A stretch of DNA of 64,000 nucleotides. It comes from UBA6623 sp965248235. Its GTDB lineage: Bacteria; Acidobacteriota; Terriglobia; Bryobacterales; UBA6623. Each line of letters opens with the position of its first letter. The stretch's first letter is position 1. The notes beneath the pieces were generated by a model. That model did no database searches. It saw only the letters and a program-made list of their open reading frames with translations, and was not told the origin of the DNA. The DNA lies in assembly GCA_965248235.1 (NCBI GenBank), contig CBDFIU010000002.1, forward strand, positions 434,001 through 498,000. The letters are read 5' to 3'. Positions 25,019 to 33,436 of this stretch are shown one piece after another. The position numbers and the translations under genes are program-made.

Positions 25019-26034
25019 GGCCAGCCTCCCAGGTGTCTTTCGAGCACGCGGTGAAGTACCGGGCGCACGGCGGCGGCTAATCGATCGTTCGCGTAACCCA
25101 CCCAAGCAACCGGACTGGTCGTATCGAGAGGTGATTCAATCGGTGCGCCCCAAGGATCTTCGACGATGCCGCCAAGCTCGGTCAGCACCAGCGCCGTCGC
25201 GATGTCATAAGGGTGACAAGTGAGCGATGAGTCGATCCCGAGCTTGCGGTGAACGAGCGGACGCAAATCGCCCAGCATGCGGTCGTGGCCGACGGCGAGT
25301 TCGTAGAGTTGCCCCCCGGTCGAGATGTATTGATCTTCGAAGACGAGCGGGGAAGAGCCGGGTTGCTCGTCGAGAGCCGACAGCAGATCCTCCTCGATGC
25401 GCGCCGTGAGCGCTTTGCCTTGCGGGAAGAAACGCGCGAATGACGCGAAACCGTGCCGCAGGTCACCCGCTTGCGAAGGCCGCGGGGCCAGGGGCTTCCT
25501 GGAATTGTCGCGGACCTCGACAGCCTCGGCGACAACCCCCTCGGGACCACGGCCCCGCACGGCGCTGAGTTGATCGGCGCGCCATTGCTTAACGGTGGGG
25601 ATTTCAGTCATCGCCGCGACGCTGAGGTCGGCGAGCGAGGCGGCCGGTTGCGGCGCGAGCGCGGCCAGCGCCCAAGCGGGCCGTTTGTCGTACATCAGCC
25701 CGCGCGTGCCGTCGATGGGGTCGATAATGCACTTCCAAAGCGTCTCTTGAAGCGGCGTCGCGGCCGGAAAAGACCACGGGTCGGAATCCTCGATGCCTTC
25801 CATCACGATTTCAACCGGGGCGTCGGCGGGCCAATGTTCCTTGAACCAAACCTCGACGGCATCTTCGGTGATCTTGTCGATCCGGTAAATCGTGTCCGCA
25901 GAGGTGACGGCGGCGATTTCTGCGAGTTCTTGTTGGGAATTCTCGGCGCGGGCCTCAATGGCGGTGTCGCGGATATGGTCTCCCAGAGCGCACAGCAAAC
26001 TGCGCGCCCTATCGAGGTCAAGAGCCTCAGCCAC
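25015..26034 (-). CDS. Inositol-monophosphatase-fold phosphatase
   Basis: About 339 residues. The metal-binding core is WKCIIDPIDGTRGLMYDKRPAW (DPxDGT) and the second Asp region is LTCHPYDIATALVLTELGGI. The first metal site (MEGIEDSD) is atypical: it has no clear EE as in IMPase or CysQ. It therefore belongs to the IMPase superfamily with an uncertain substrate, presumably a sugar phosphate. A strong AGGAGGAG lies just upstream of GTG 26034, which I take as the start; it overlaps the galT stop. Longer starts (TTG 26097, GTG 26064) would encode the low-complexity galT tail in another frame. Confidence 0.8.
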   Translation of the reverse strand: MAEALDLDRARSLLCALGDHIRDTAIEARAENSQQELAEIAAVTSADTIYRIDKITEDAVEVWFKEHWPADAPVEIVMEGIEDSDPWSFPAATPLQETLWKCIIDPIDGTRGLMYDKRPAWALAALAPQPAASLADLSVAAMTEIPTVKQWRADQLSAVRGRGPEGVVAEAVEVRDNSRKPLAPRPSQAGDLRHGFASFARFFPQGKALTARIEEDLLSALDEQPGSSPLVFEDQYISTGGQLYELAVGHDRMLGDLRPLVHRKLGIDSSLTCHPYDIATALVLTELGGIVEDPWGAPIESPLDTTSPVAWVGYANDRLAAAVRPVLHRVLERHLGGWP

Positions 26035-27115
26035 GGGAGGACTCCTCCTCGCGAGACCCCTCGTCACGAGACTCCTCGACGCGAGACTCCTCGTCAAGGT
26101 AAAGGCGCGAGGAAACGGCCCGCAGTTCGGCGGCTTTTTCGTCGGGGTTCGATTCGTTGGTCATCGAGCCGCCGCCGATTTCGGGACCGGCGAGGTATTT
26201 GAGAGTGTCGGGTTTTCGCAAGGGAGGATGATATTCGATATGAAAAGGATACCCGGTATTGTCCCCTCCGTCGCAAGGTGCTTGGTGAATCGCCATCACG
26301 TAGGGCATGGGCATTCGCCACAAGTTGTCGTAGCGGACGGCCACTTCCCGCATCAAGGCGCCCAGGGGTTCGATCTGTTCATCGCTGAGATCGGTTAAAC
26401 CGGTGAGCGCGGTTTTCGGGAGAATCAGCACCTCATAGGCATAGCGAGCGAACCACGGCACACAGGCCAGAAATGTGTCGTTCTCGCAAATCACGCGCTC
26501 GGACGCCCCCTCGCGCTCGGCAACGTCGAGACCCAGGAAGCGGTCGGTTTCTGCGTGGAATCGACGACCGACTTCGCGCTCGCGTTTGCTGATTCCATAG
26601 ATCAGATTACCGGCGTAGAGTTGGCAATGCGGGTGCGGATTCGACGTGCCGACCACGGAACCTTTGTTTTCGAAAATCAGTACGTGGCGAACTTCCGGCC
26701 GCGCCCCGAGCACTCGAGAACGCACGCGCCAAATCTCGACGACGGCCGCCGCCTGGGACCGGGTCAGGTCGGCGAACGTCATGGCGTGGTTGGGATGGTA
26801 GCAAATCACTTCGCCCGCGCCCGCGGCCGGTCGAGTCTGATAGAGGCCGTTGCCCGGAGCAGGCTCGGGCGCGTCGTTCGAGAACGTGGGCAAATCGTTA
26901 GGGAAGACGTACACGCCCTCGTAGTCGGGGTTGCGCCCCGCGATCCTTTCATTACCGGGGCAGAGATAGCAAGCCGGGTCGTAGGCGGGCGCGGGCGCGT
27001 GGTCGGGCGGCTTGGTCTCCCCCACCCAAGGACGCCCGGCGCGATGCGACGTGTAAAGCACCCATTCATCGCGAAACGGGTGGCGACGCTGTTCCCAGAC
27101 CAGGGGATATGTCAT
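26027..27115 (-). CDS. galT: Galactose-1-phosphate uridylyltransferase
   Basis: Protein of 362 residues that exchanges UMP between UDP-glucose and a sugar-1-phosphate (Leloir pathway). The N-terminus MTYPLVWEQRRHPFRDEWVL is family-like. CYLC (residues 49-52) is a structural metal pair, and HPHCQ at 161-165 contains the nucleophilic His. IHQAPCDGGDNTGYPFHIEY is the second signature. The last ~25 residues are an acidic repeat of (D/V)EESR units (DEESRVEESRDEGSREEESS), absent from typical GalT. First gene of the cluster; no UDP-galactose epimerase gene lies in the window. Confidence 0.94.
   Translation of the reverse strand: MTYPLVWEQRRHPFRDEWVLYTSHRAGRPWVGETKPPDHAPAPAYDPACYLCPGNERIAGRNPDYEGVYVFPNDLPTFSNDAPEPAPGNGLYQTRPAAGAGEVICYHPNHAMTFADLTRSQAAAVVEIWRVRSRVLGARPEVRHVLIFENKGSVVGTSNPHPHCQLYAGNLIYGISKREREVGRRFHAETDRFLGLDVAEREGASERVICENDTFLACVPWFARYAYEVLILPKTALTGLTDLSDEQIEPLGALMREVAVRYDNLWRMPMPYVMAIHQAPCDGGDNTGYPFHIEYHPPLRKPDTLKYLAGPEIGGGSMTNESNPDEKAAELRAVSSRLYLDEESRVEESRDEGSREEESSRG
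26040..26096. repeat. Degenerate tandem repeat GAGGAGTCTCG in the galT 3' end
   Basis: Four imperfect copies of GAGGAGTCTCG(C/T)G on the minus strand. The repeat encodes the EESR tail of GalT, and its last unit provides the AGGAGGAG ribosome site for the next gene. Confidence 0.6.
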
Positions 27116-27212
27116 ACGATTGCGTTTCTCTCAGGTTGAGCGGAGGGGGTCGATTGGCACCGGCATGCGGCGCGACGTCGGCGTCAAAGCCGACGAAGGT
27201 GATTCACGTTCC

Positions 27213-28730
27213 CTAGATTTGACGCCGGCTCGAGAGCCCCCGATTCTCTCCCAGCCTCACACCGTCGCGGCTCGGTTTGGGTTCGCTCCAACGTCCGTCG
27301 GGCGTCCAGGCTTCGAGGTTCGACTTCCACGCCGCGTGTCGTTCGCGCATATGTTCGAGTTGGGGTCCGTGCTCCGGGAAAAATGCCAGGTTGTGCTCCT
27401 CTTCCGGATCGTTCTCGAGATCGTAAAGTTCCTCGTAATGAGGCTGGGCTTCGATGAAACTGCAATATTTCCACCGATTGCCGCGGACTCCTTCAGTCTT
27501 GGGAATCGTTCCATGTTCGAATAAATGCTCGTAGAACCACTCCTCGCGCCAAGGCGGCGTCTCCCCGGCCACAAGCGGCCAGAGGCCGCGTCCGTTGACG
27601 GCGCTGGGAGTCGGCATACCGGCCATTTGGAGGATCGTCGGCATGATGTCGATGTTGAGCGTCATCTCGTCCCGCGTCGTCCCGGCGCGCGAGGCGAAGC
27701 GGGGGTCGCGAATAATCAACGGCGTCCGGATCGACTCTTCATGCATAAGCCACTTGCCCGCCAGCCCGCGTTCGCCGAGATAGAAGCCGTTGTCGGAAGT
27801 AAAGATGACAACCGTGTTGTCGTTCACGCCGGTGCGTTCAAGCGCGGCGAGCATGCGCCCGACCTGGGCGTCCACGCCGCTGATCAATCGGTAGTAGCGC
27901 TTGACGGAATCTTCCCAGGCTTGGGGATTGGGAAAACGGCGATCCCAGCGCTTGCGGCCTTCGTATTCGCCCTTCAGAAAGTCTGGCAACCGGTCGTAAT
28001 AGCGCGGGTCGTTCTTCTTCCATCCCGGAAGAGAGGCGTCCTTGTATAGATCGTCGTAGGTCGGGTCGTTGAGAAAAAAGGGCGTCTCGGCGTCTTGCAC
28101 ATGAGGCGCTTTGAAACTTACCGAGAGGCAGAAGGGACGCTGGTCGGTTGCGCTTTCGAGAAACTCGACGGCATCGTCGCCCATCATCGAGGTCAAATGC
28201 CGCTGCTCGCCGTCGACATCCTGGAAGTATCTTCCCTGCCCCGAAAAGCCGCGGAAGTCCTCATAGAGCCCATCGGGGGCTTCCCCGCCCACGCCGTATT
28301 TCCCGACAAAGCCCGTGCGAAAGCCCGACTCGCGAAGCAGGAAGGGGTAGCTTGCGGCGTGTTGCGATTCGCTCAGCGAAGTTCCAAACCCGTGGATGCC
28401 GTGGCAGCGGGCGTAGAGCCCGGTGAAAAAGGACGCTCGCGAGACGGCGCAAATCGATGTCGTAACGAAGTTGTTTCGAAAGCGAACGCCGTCGGCGGCG
28501 AGGCGGTCTAAGTTGGGAGTATGGATGATGGAATTGCCCGCGCAGCCCATGGTGTCCCAGCGTTGGTCGTCGGTCAGCAGGAAGAGAATGTTCGGGCGGC
28601 GGGTGGGGCGCGTGGTCGGTTGCGGAGTGGAGCAGGAAGACCCCGACAAGCCGGCGGTGAGCGCGGCGCCCGCGGCGGCGGATTGCTGAAGGAACCGGCG
28701 GCGAGAGTAGGTTTCAGGTTGCTCGGCCAC
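27213..28730 (-). CDS. Sulfatase, Tat-exported
   Basis: About 505 residues from GTG 28730. Twin-arginine signal SRRRFLQQSAAAGAALTAG, followed by GSSC, which may be a lipobox. The alkaline-phosphatase-fold core begins RPNILFLLTDDQRWDT (metal Asp pair). The formylglycine site is ICAVSRASFFTGLYAR (Cys 94), where Val stands at the usual Pro/Ala position. Later motifs are GFVGKYGVGG, TSDNGFYLGERGLAGKWLMH, and the C-terminal NDPEEEHNLAF. It hydrolyses sulfate esters, most likely of a polysaccharide. The start is chosen from the Tat motif; upstream in-frame sequence is unrelated. Confidence 0.9.
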   Translation of the reverse strand: MAEQPETYSRRRFLQQSAAAGAALTAGLSGSSCSTPQPTTRPTRRPNILFLLTDDQRWDTMGCAGNSIIHTPNLDRLAADGVRFRNNFVTTSICAVSRASFFTGLYARCHGIHGFGTSLSESQHAASYPFLLRESGFRTGFVGKYGVGGEAPDGLYEDFRGFSGQGRYFQDVDGEQRHLTSMMGDDAVEFLESATDQRPFCLSVSFKAPHVQDAETPFFLNDPTYDDLYKDASLPGWKKNDPRYYDRLPDFLKGEYEGRKRWDRRFPNPQAWEDSVKRYYRLISGVDAQVGRMLAALERTGVNDNTVVIFTSDNGFYLGERGLAGKWLMHEESIRTPLIIRDPRFASRAGTTRDEMTLNIDIMPTILQMAGMPTPSAVNGRGLWPLVAGETPPWREEWFYEHLFEHGTIPKTEGVRGNRWKYCSFIEAQPHYEELYDLENDPEEEHNLAFFPEHGPQLEHMRERHAAWKSNLEAWTPDGRWSEPKPSRDGVRLGENRGLSSRRQI

Positions 28731-28888
28731 GTCCCGCGATGGTATCGCAGCCCCACCGGCGGTTTCAAGCAGGGGGCCTAGAGCGACCAAACGCCGAAGG
28801 CAGGTTTGTTGGACTTCGATGCGGCGGCGGTGTACACTCGAACCGACCTCGGATCGAACAGGCCTTGCATCAAAGGAGCGGCAACCAA

Positions 28889-30094
28889 ATGGAACGGCGA
28901 GATTTTCTGCGGGCCGGGATGGCTTCGACGGCGCTGGCGAGCCAACGCATCCTTGGGGCGAACGATCGGGTGCGCGTTGCACTGATTGGGGCCGGGGGTC
29001 GCGGACGGGGGGTGACCTCGAATGTCCCGAAGATCAGCGGGGCGGAGGTCGTCGGCGTCTCGGATGTCTATCTGCCGCGGAGAGAGCAGGCGGCCGAGCA
29101 ATTCGGCGCCGGGGCGAAGCAGTTCAAGGATTACCGCGCGGTGCTCGACAGCAAGGACGTCGATGCGGTCATCATCGCCACGCCCGACCATTGGCACACG
29201 CCGATGACGATTGCCGCTGTTCAGGTGGGCAAGGACGTCTATTGCGAAAAGCCGGTCACGCAAAACCTGTCGGAAGGCGAGGGGCTGATTCGCGCCGTGG
29301 AGGGATCGAAGCAAGTGGTCGCCACCGGGACCCAGCAGCGGAGCTGGGAGCACTTTATCCGGGCCAAGCAGCATATCCAAGGCGGTGATCTCGGCAGGAT
29401 CGTTTTCGCTCGCTGCTATTGGTATCAGAACTACACACGCTGGAGGAACCAGTTCAAAGATATCAAGATCGACCCTGAGCAACTCGACTGGGAGCAGTGG
29501 CTGGGCTCGGCCCCGAAGCAACCTTTCGATCCGATTCGTTATCGTTACTGGCGGTTCTTTTGGGACTTCGCGGGCGGCAGCTTTACCGACCTGATGACGC
29601 ACTGGATCGACGTCATTCAATGGTTTATGAAAAGCGAGCGGCCGACGCTCGTGCAGGCGTCAGGCACGACGTATGTTCAGGACTGGCTGGAGACACCGGA
29701 CACCGTTACGGCCTCGATGCAATTCCCGGAAGGCTATACGGTGACCTACGACGGCGCGCTGATGGCCTCGCTGACGGGAGGCGGAATCGTCTTTCGCGGC
29801 GACAAGGGAATGATGACGCTCAATCGGCAGGGTTTCGATATTTATCCCGAGGGGGTGAAGCCGGCGGAGGCGACCAGCTTGCCCGAGCCGACGACGCACT
29901 TTCGGCGGGGCAACCGAGGCACAAAGCACCACCTGGTGGACGGCAATGGGACCGGCGACAATGTGAAGAATTGGATCGACTGTATTCGGAGCCGCGACAG
30001 GCCGAATGCGCATATTCGGGCGGGGGTGGAGGCAGCGGCGACGTCGCATTGGGCGAATAAGGCGATGCGGGAAGGGCGGACGATTACGCTGTAG
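28889..30094 (+). CDS. Gfo/Idh/MocA oxidoreductase, Tat-exported
   Basis: Protein of 401 residues. AAAGGAG lies 9-10 nt before the ATG. The signal is ERRDFLRAGMASTALASQ. The NAD(P) fold follows directly: VRVALIGAGGRGRGVTSNVP, then AVIIATPDHWHTPMTIAAVQ and the catalytic CEKPVTQNLSEGEG with the conserved EKP Lys. The C-terminal domain has TDLMTHWIDVIQWFM. Tat-exported members of this superfamily are abundant in Acidobacteria and Planctomycetes and are thought to act on sugar derivatives in the periplasm, with cofactor bound before export. Divergent from the sulfatase. Confidence 0.92.
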   Translation: MERRDFLRAGMASTALASQRILGANDRVRVALIGAGGRGRGVTSNVPKISGAEVVGVSDVYLPRREQAAEQFGAGAKQFKDYRAVLDSKDVDAVIIATPDHWHTPMTIAAVQVGKDVYCEKPVTQNLSEGEGLIRAVEGSKQVVATGTQQRSWEHFIRAKQHIQGGDLGRIVFARCYWYQNYTRWRNQFKDIKIDPEQLDWEQWLGSAPKQPFDPIRYRYWRFFWDFAGGSFTDLMTHWIDVIQWFMKSERPTLVQASGTTYVQDWLETPDTVTASMQFPEGYTVTYDGALMASLTGGGIVFRGDKGMMTLNRQGFDIYPEGVKPAEATSLPEPTTHFRRGNRGTKHHLVDGNGTGDNVKNWIDCIRSRDRPNAHIRAGVEAAATSHWANKAMREGRTITL

Positions 30095-30112
30095 GTGGCG
30101 GCGCGCCCGGTG

Positions 30113-31258
30113 TTAAGGGGTGCAGGCCCGTAGGTCCCTCGCCACCTCGGGCAGGCGGCATAGCTTGTCGTAGATCATGGCGGCGAAATGCTCGTGGCCT
30201 TCTTCGGAATAGTGGCCGGCTTGGAATAGGGAGCCTTCGGGGTTTTGCTGGATGAAAAGCAGGTCGGCCTCGTGGGGTGGGGTTTTGCGAAAGGGCTCGA
30301 CGAGGTCGACGTAGTGGATCTTGCGGACGTCCATGGCGGCTTGCATCTCGGTGCGCCAAGCTTCGAGCCCTTCGGTGGGTTGGTAATCGACAGATGTGGG
30401 CAGGTAGATGACGACCAGGCGGGCGTTTTTTTGGCGGGCGGTGGCGGCCATCTCGTCGAACATGGCGAAGATCAGCGTCTTGAGTTCGTCGTCTTGATAG
30501 AGCGTTCTGTCGCCGAGCGGCCCGGTGGCAAACTGCCGAATGTAGAGTTCCATGAGAACTTCGAAGATGCGGAACTCGAGCAAGTACTTGGGCGCGGTCG
30601 CCAACCAGGTTCGGGCTCTGGAGGGTTCGGGCAGCGGTTCATTTTCGATGATCAGCCCGTCTTCACCGTGGGCCAGCAGCGGTTTCGCCATGCCGAAGAA
30701 TTCGCCGTCGCGCATGCGGTCGAAGTCCATTCCGATGAAGGCGAATACGTGAATGTCGTGCTCGAATCGCGCACTCTCGCGGCGGTAGCGCAAGAAGGCT
30801 TGGCCGGCGCCGTAGCCGTTCTGGGCGATGTTCATGATCTCGAGGTTGGGGTCTCGGCGGCCGAGCAAGTCGGTCCAGCCATAGCCGTTGCCCACGCCGT
30901 CGGCCCAGGTGAAGGAGTCTCCGGAAAACAAGATGCGCTTTTTGTCGGCGGGGACGGTCTCGCTGAAGTCGGCGTCGGCGCGGAAGCCCTGGCCGTTGAT
31001 GCGGATGTCTTTACCGTCTCCGAAGGCGTCGAGCACTTCGAGGCCGGGTTTGCCGACCCAGCCTAATTGCGTATCAAAGTCGAAACGGCCGGACTCTTGG
31101 GCCTGCTTTTCGGTGAACTTGTGAACCTTGCGTCCTACGAGAAATACGCTCGAGGCGCCCTCTAAGACGAGGAGTACGAGTACGCAGCGCAGGGCCAGGT
31201 CGAACAGGATCGAGATCATGCCCTGTTGCTTGTCGGGATTATTCCTTGAATCAGCCAC
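30113..31258 (-). CDS. Membrane-anchored SGNH-like hydrolase
   Basis: Protein of 381 residues. The GTG start at 31258 has GGAG 5 nt upstream. An N-terminal hydrophobic segment (ISILFDLALRCVLVLLVLEG) anchors it. The catalytic Ser block is KRILFSGDSFTWADGV (GDS), and the C-terminal GHYSEEGHEHFA provides His. The domain resembles SGNH-fold acetylesterases or AlgJ/DHHW-like polysaccharide O-acetylation proteins. The active site seems complete, but the catalytic Asp near the His is not obvious (DSxxH is replaced). Substrate unknown. It is convergent with the Gfo/Idh gene, 18 bp apart. Confidence 0.75.
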   Translation of the reverse strand: MADSRNNPDKQQGMISILFDLALRCVLVLLVLEGASSVFLVGRKVHKFTEKQAQESGRFDFDTQLGWVGKPGLEVLDAFGDGKDIRINGQGFRADADFSETVPADKKRILFSGDSFTWADGVGNGYGWTDLLGRRDPNLEIMNIAQNGYGAGQAFLRYRRESARFEHDIHVFAFIGMDFDRMRDGEFFGMAKPLLAHGEDGLIIENEPLPEPSRARTWLATAPKYLLEFRIFEVLMELYIRQFATGPLGDRTLYQDDELKTLIFAMFDEMAATARQKNARLVVIYLPTSVDYQPTEGLEAWRTEMQAAMDVRKIHYVDLVEPFRKTPPHEADLLFIQQNPEGSLFQAGHYSEEGHEHFAAMIYDKLCRLPEVARDLRACTP

Positions 31259-31375
31259 GGTGCTCCGGTGAGAAAACGGCGCGATCGGTTCCGGGCCACG
31301 CCGCCAACGTTATTCAGTGTGACAAAACGCCGGGCTGATTACGATCGGGCGATTCCCTTACCGTTGCGTGGCCGT

Positions 31376-33271
31376 CTATGGGGCCGCTTGTCCCAGAATT
31401 TCCTCGACGGTCGCGGCGGCGATGGGGTGGTAGAAGGGTTTGGCTTTGGCGTAGATTTCGGCGGCTCGGCGGCGGCCCTCGGGCGTTTTGACGAGGTCTT
31501 CGTACAGCGGCTTGAGAAATTTTCGTCGGCCGACGCCGGTTAGGAATTTCTCGAGCGCCCGGTCGGCGGGCTCGTAGCTGTTGCGCACGGCGATCCGCAG
31601 CCACTCGTGGTGAATTTCAGAGTTACCCGAACCGGTGAATTGGAATGCGTGGTCGAGTTTGGCGAGCCGCGGACGTTCCAGGGCATCCGGCAGAGCGCGC
31701 AGCCAGGCGAGCCAGTGTTGGGTGGTCCAATCGGACGTTTGTAGAGCGTCGAGAGACAGACTGCCGGCGAGCCATTGCTCGGCCCGGCGGGTGACGGCGG
31801 CCAACTCTTCCGATTGCGGACGGGCGTAACCTTTGGGTAGACTTGGCTGCTCGATCCACTCGCTGACTTGAGCGGCGGCGGCCGGGTGGGCGGCCAATAA
31901 GTGTTGTTCGAGGTAGGTGATGAAATCCGCGGTCGTGATGCTTTGAAACGCGAAGCGATCGAAGTAGCCGCGCAGGAATTCGTCAAAGGCCTCGCGGCCG
32001 ACGGCGTGTTCGAGTTGCAGCAAGAAGAGCATCCCCTTGACATAGGGAACTAGGGTGAAGCCGTCGTCGGGATCGCGGCCGACGAGATCGACGTGGAGGA
32101 TTTGATCGGGTAGGGGTAGGTCCGCCATTTCCTCGATTAGCTTGTCGACTTCGAGCGACGATTCCATGGCCGCGCGGGCGGCGCCGAAGACTTCCTCTTG
32201 GATGCGGTTTTCCAAATAGACGGTGAACCCTTCGTTGAGCCAGAAGTCGCGCCAGGTGGCGTTGGTCACCAGGTTGCCCGACCAGGAATGCGCCAATTCG
32301 TGAGCCACGAGTGAGACTAAGCTCTTGTCTCCGGCGAGGATGGTGGGAGTGGCGAAGGTGAGACGGGGGTTCTCCATGCCGCCGAAAGGGAAGCTCGGCG
32401 GTAGGACCAAGATGTCGTAACGGTCCCAGCGATAGGGTCCGTAGAGCTTCTCGACCGCCTGCATCATGGCCTCGGTGTCTTCGAACTCGCGGGCGGCTTG
32501 TTCCACCAGCGCGGGCTCGGCCCAGACCCCGGTACGTTCGCTCATGGGTCGAAAGGCGAGGTCGCCGACGGCGAGGGCGATCAGGTAGGGCGGGATGGGC
32601 CGCGCCATCAAGAAACGGTATTCGCCGGCGCGAGCATCGGCCGGGACGCCGAGGGCTTCGGCGCTCATGACGGCGCGTACTCCGGCGGGCACGCGGATTA
32701 ACGCTTCGTACGTTACGCGGACGCCGGGGGAGTCTTGTAGGGGAATCCAACTTCGCGCATGAATGGCTTGCGATTGGGTGAAGAGAAACGGCTGCGCTTT
32801 GCCGGCGGTTTGCGCGGCTTCGAGCCACTGGAGGCCGGACGCGCCGGGGCGGGTCGCATAATCGATGCGAACCCGAACGGCATCGGGCGGCAGATCAATT
32901 GTCAGTGCGCGGCCGAGGACCGGGTCCGGCTCCCCGAGATGAAAAGATGTTTCGGTGAAGGCATTCTTTTCGGCGGCACTTTGCACGGATCGAATGTCCA
33001 GGTCTCGCGTATCGAGGCTCAGCCGATCGGCGCCGGGGGAGACGCGTTCGAGGCTGAGCGCCGCGCGGCCCTCGATCGATCGTTTTTCAAACGACACGGT
33101 GAGATCCAACGCCACATGGCCGACGCGAATTTCGTCAGGCCGAGCGTGGGAATGGAAGTCGCGGCGAGCTTCGGAACCGCTGTGCGTTTCGAGGGTCATA
33201 TCATCGTTCGCGGGCCGGGAACAGGCCGCCCACAAAAGGCACGCCGACACGGCCATCGCGCGGCGTTTCAT
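31376..33271 (-). CDS. M1 family aminopeptidase (LTA4H-like), lipoprotein
   Basis: About 631 residues. A signal MKRRAMAVSACLLWAAC with lipobox WAAC fits a lipoprotein. The substrate motif GGMENPRLTFA and the zinc motif HELAHSWSGN with the downstream Glu (WLNEGFTVYLE) are intact. The C-terminal helical domain resembles that of leukotriene A4 hydrolase-type aminopeptidases (PSLPKGYARP linker). It releases N-terminal residues from peptides outside the cytoplasm. The ATG at 33271 is taken; GTG 33313 in frame is possible. A conserved dyad lies 80-107 nt upstream. Confidence 0.92.
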   Translation of the reverse strand: MKRRAMAVSACLLWAACSRPANDDMTLETHSGSEARRDFHSHARPDEIRVGHVALDLTVSFEKRSIEGRAALSLERVSPGADRLSLDTRDLDIRSVQSAAEKNAFTETSFHLGEPDPVLGRALTIDLPPDAVRVRIDYATRPGASGLQWLEAAQTAGKAQPFLFTQSQAIHARSWIPLQDSPGVRVTYEALIRVPAGVRAVMSAEALGVPADARAGEYRFLMARPIPPYLIALAVGDLAFRPMSERTGVWAEPALVEQAAREFEDTEAMMQAVEKLYGPYRWDRYDILVLPPSFPFGGMENPRLTFATPTILAGDKSLVSLVAHELAHSWSGNLVTNATWRDFWLNEGFTVYLENRIQEEVFGAARAAMESSLEVDKLIEEMADLPLPDQILHVDLVGRDPDDGFTLVPYVKGMLFLLQLEHAVGREAFDEFLRGYFDRFAFQSITTADFITYLEQHLLAAHPAAAAQVSEWIEQPSLPKGYARPQSEELAAVTRRAEQWLAGSLSLDALQTSDWTTQHWLAWLRALPDALERPRLAKLDHAFQFTGSGNSEIHHEWLRIAVRNSYEPADRALEKFLTGVGRRKFLKPLYEDLVKTPEGRRRAAEIYAKAKPFYHPIAAATVEEILGQAAP

Positions 33272-33351
33272 CACCGGGCTGATTGGGCGGAGAAGCGCTT
33301 TCCTTTGTTTCACGGCGATCGGACGAGCCGGGTTGGGTTTTGTGAACCCGC

Positions 33352-33378
33352 GGATTCATGATACCGCCATGAAAACGG
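33352..33378 (-). promoter_or_regulatory. Dyad/extended -10 motif upstream of the M1 peptidase
   Basis: TTCATGATACCGCCATGAA has perfect 6-bp arms (TTCATG/CATGAA). On the minus strand it contains the extended -10-like GCGGTATCAT. The cysQ upstream motif differs at only about three positions over 27. Confidence 0.45.
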
Positions 33379-33436
33379 GAGCCGGCGGTGCGCGGCTTTC
33401 GAGCACCCCCGACGGCCCGAGGGGCCTGGGCGATCA

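Noticed and set aside
25453..26202. Plus-strand frame opposite the IMPase-like gene
   Set aside because: Antisense of a clear DPIDGT protein; composition is Arg/Gly-rich as expected for a GC-rich shadow.
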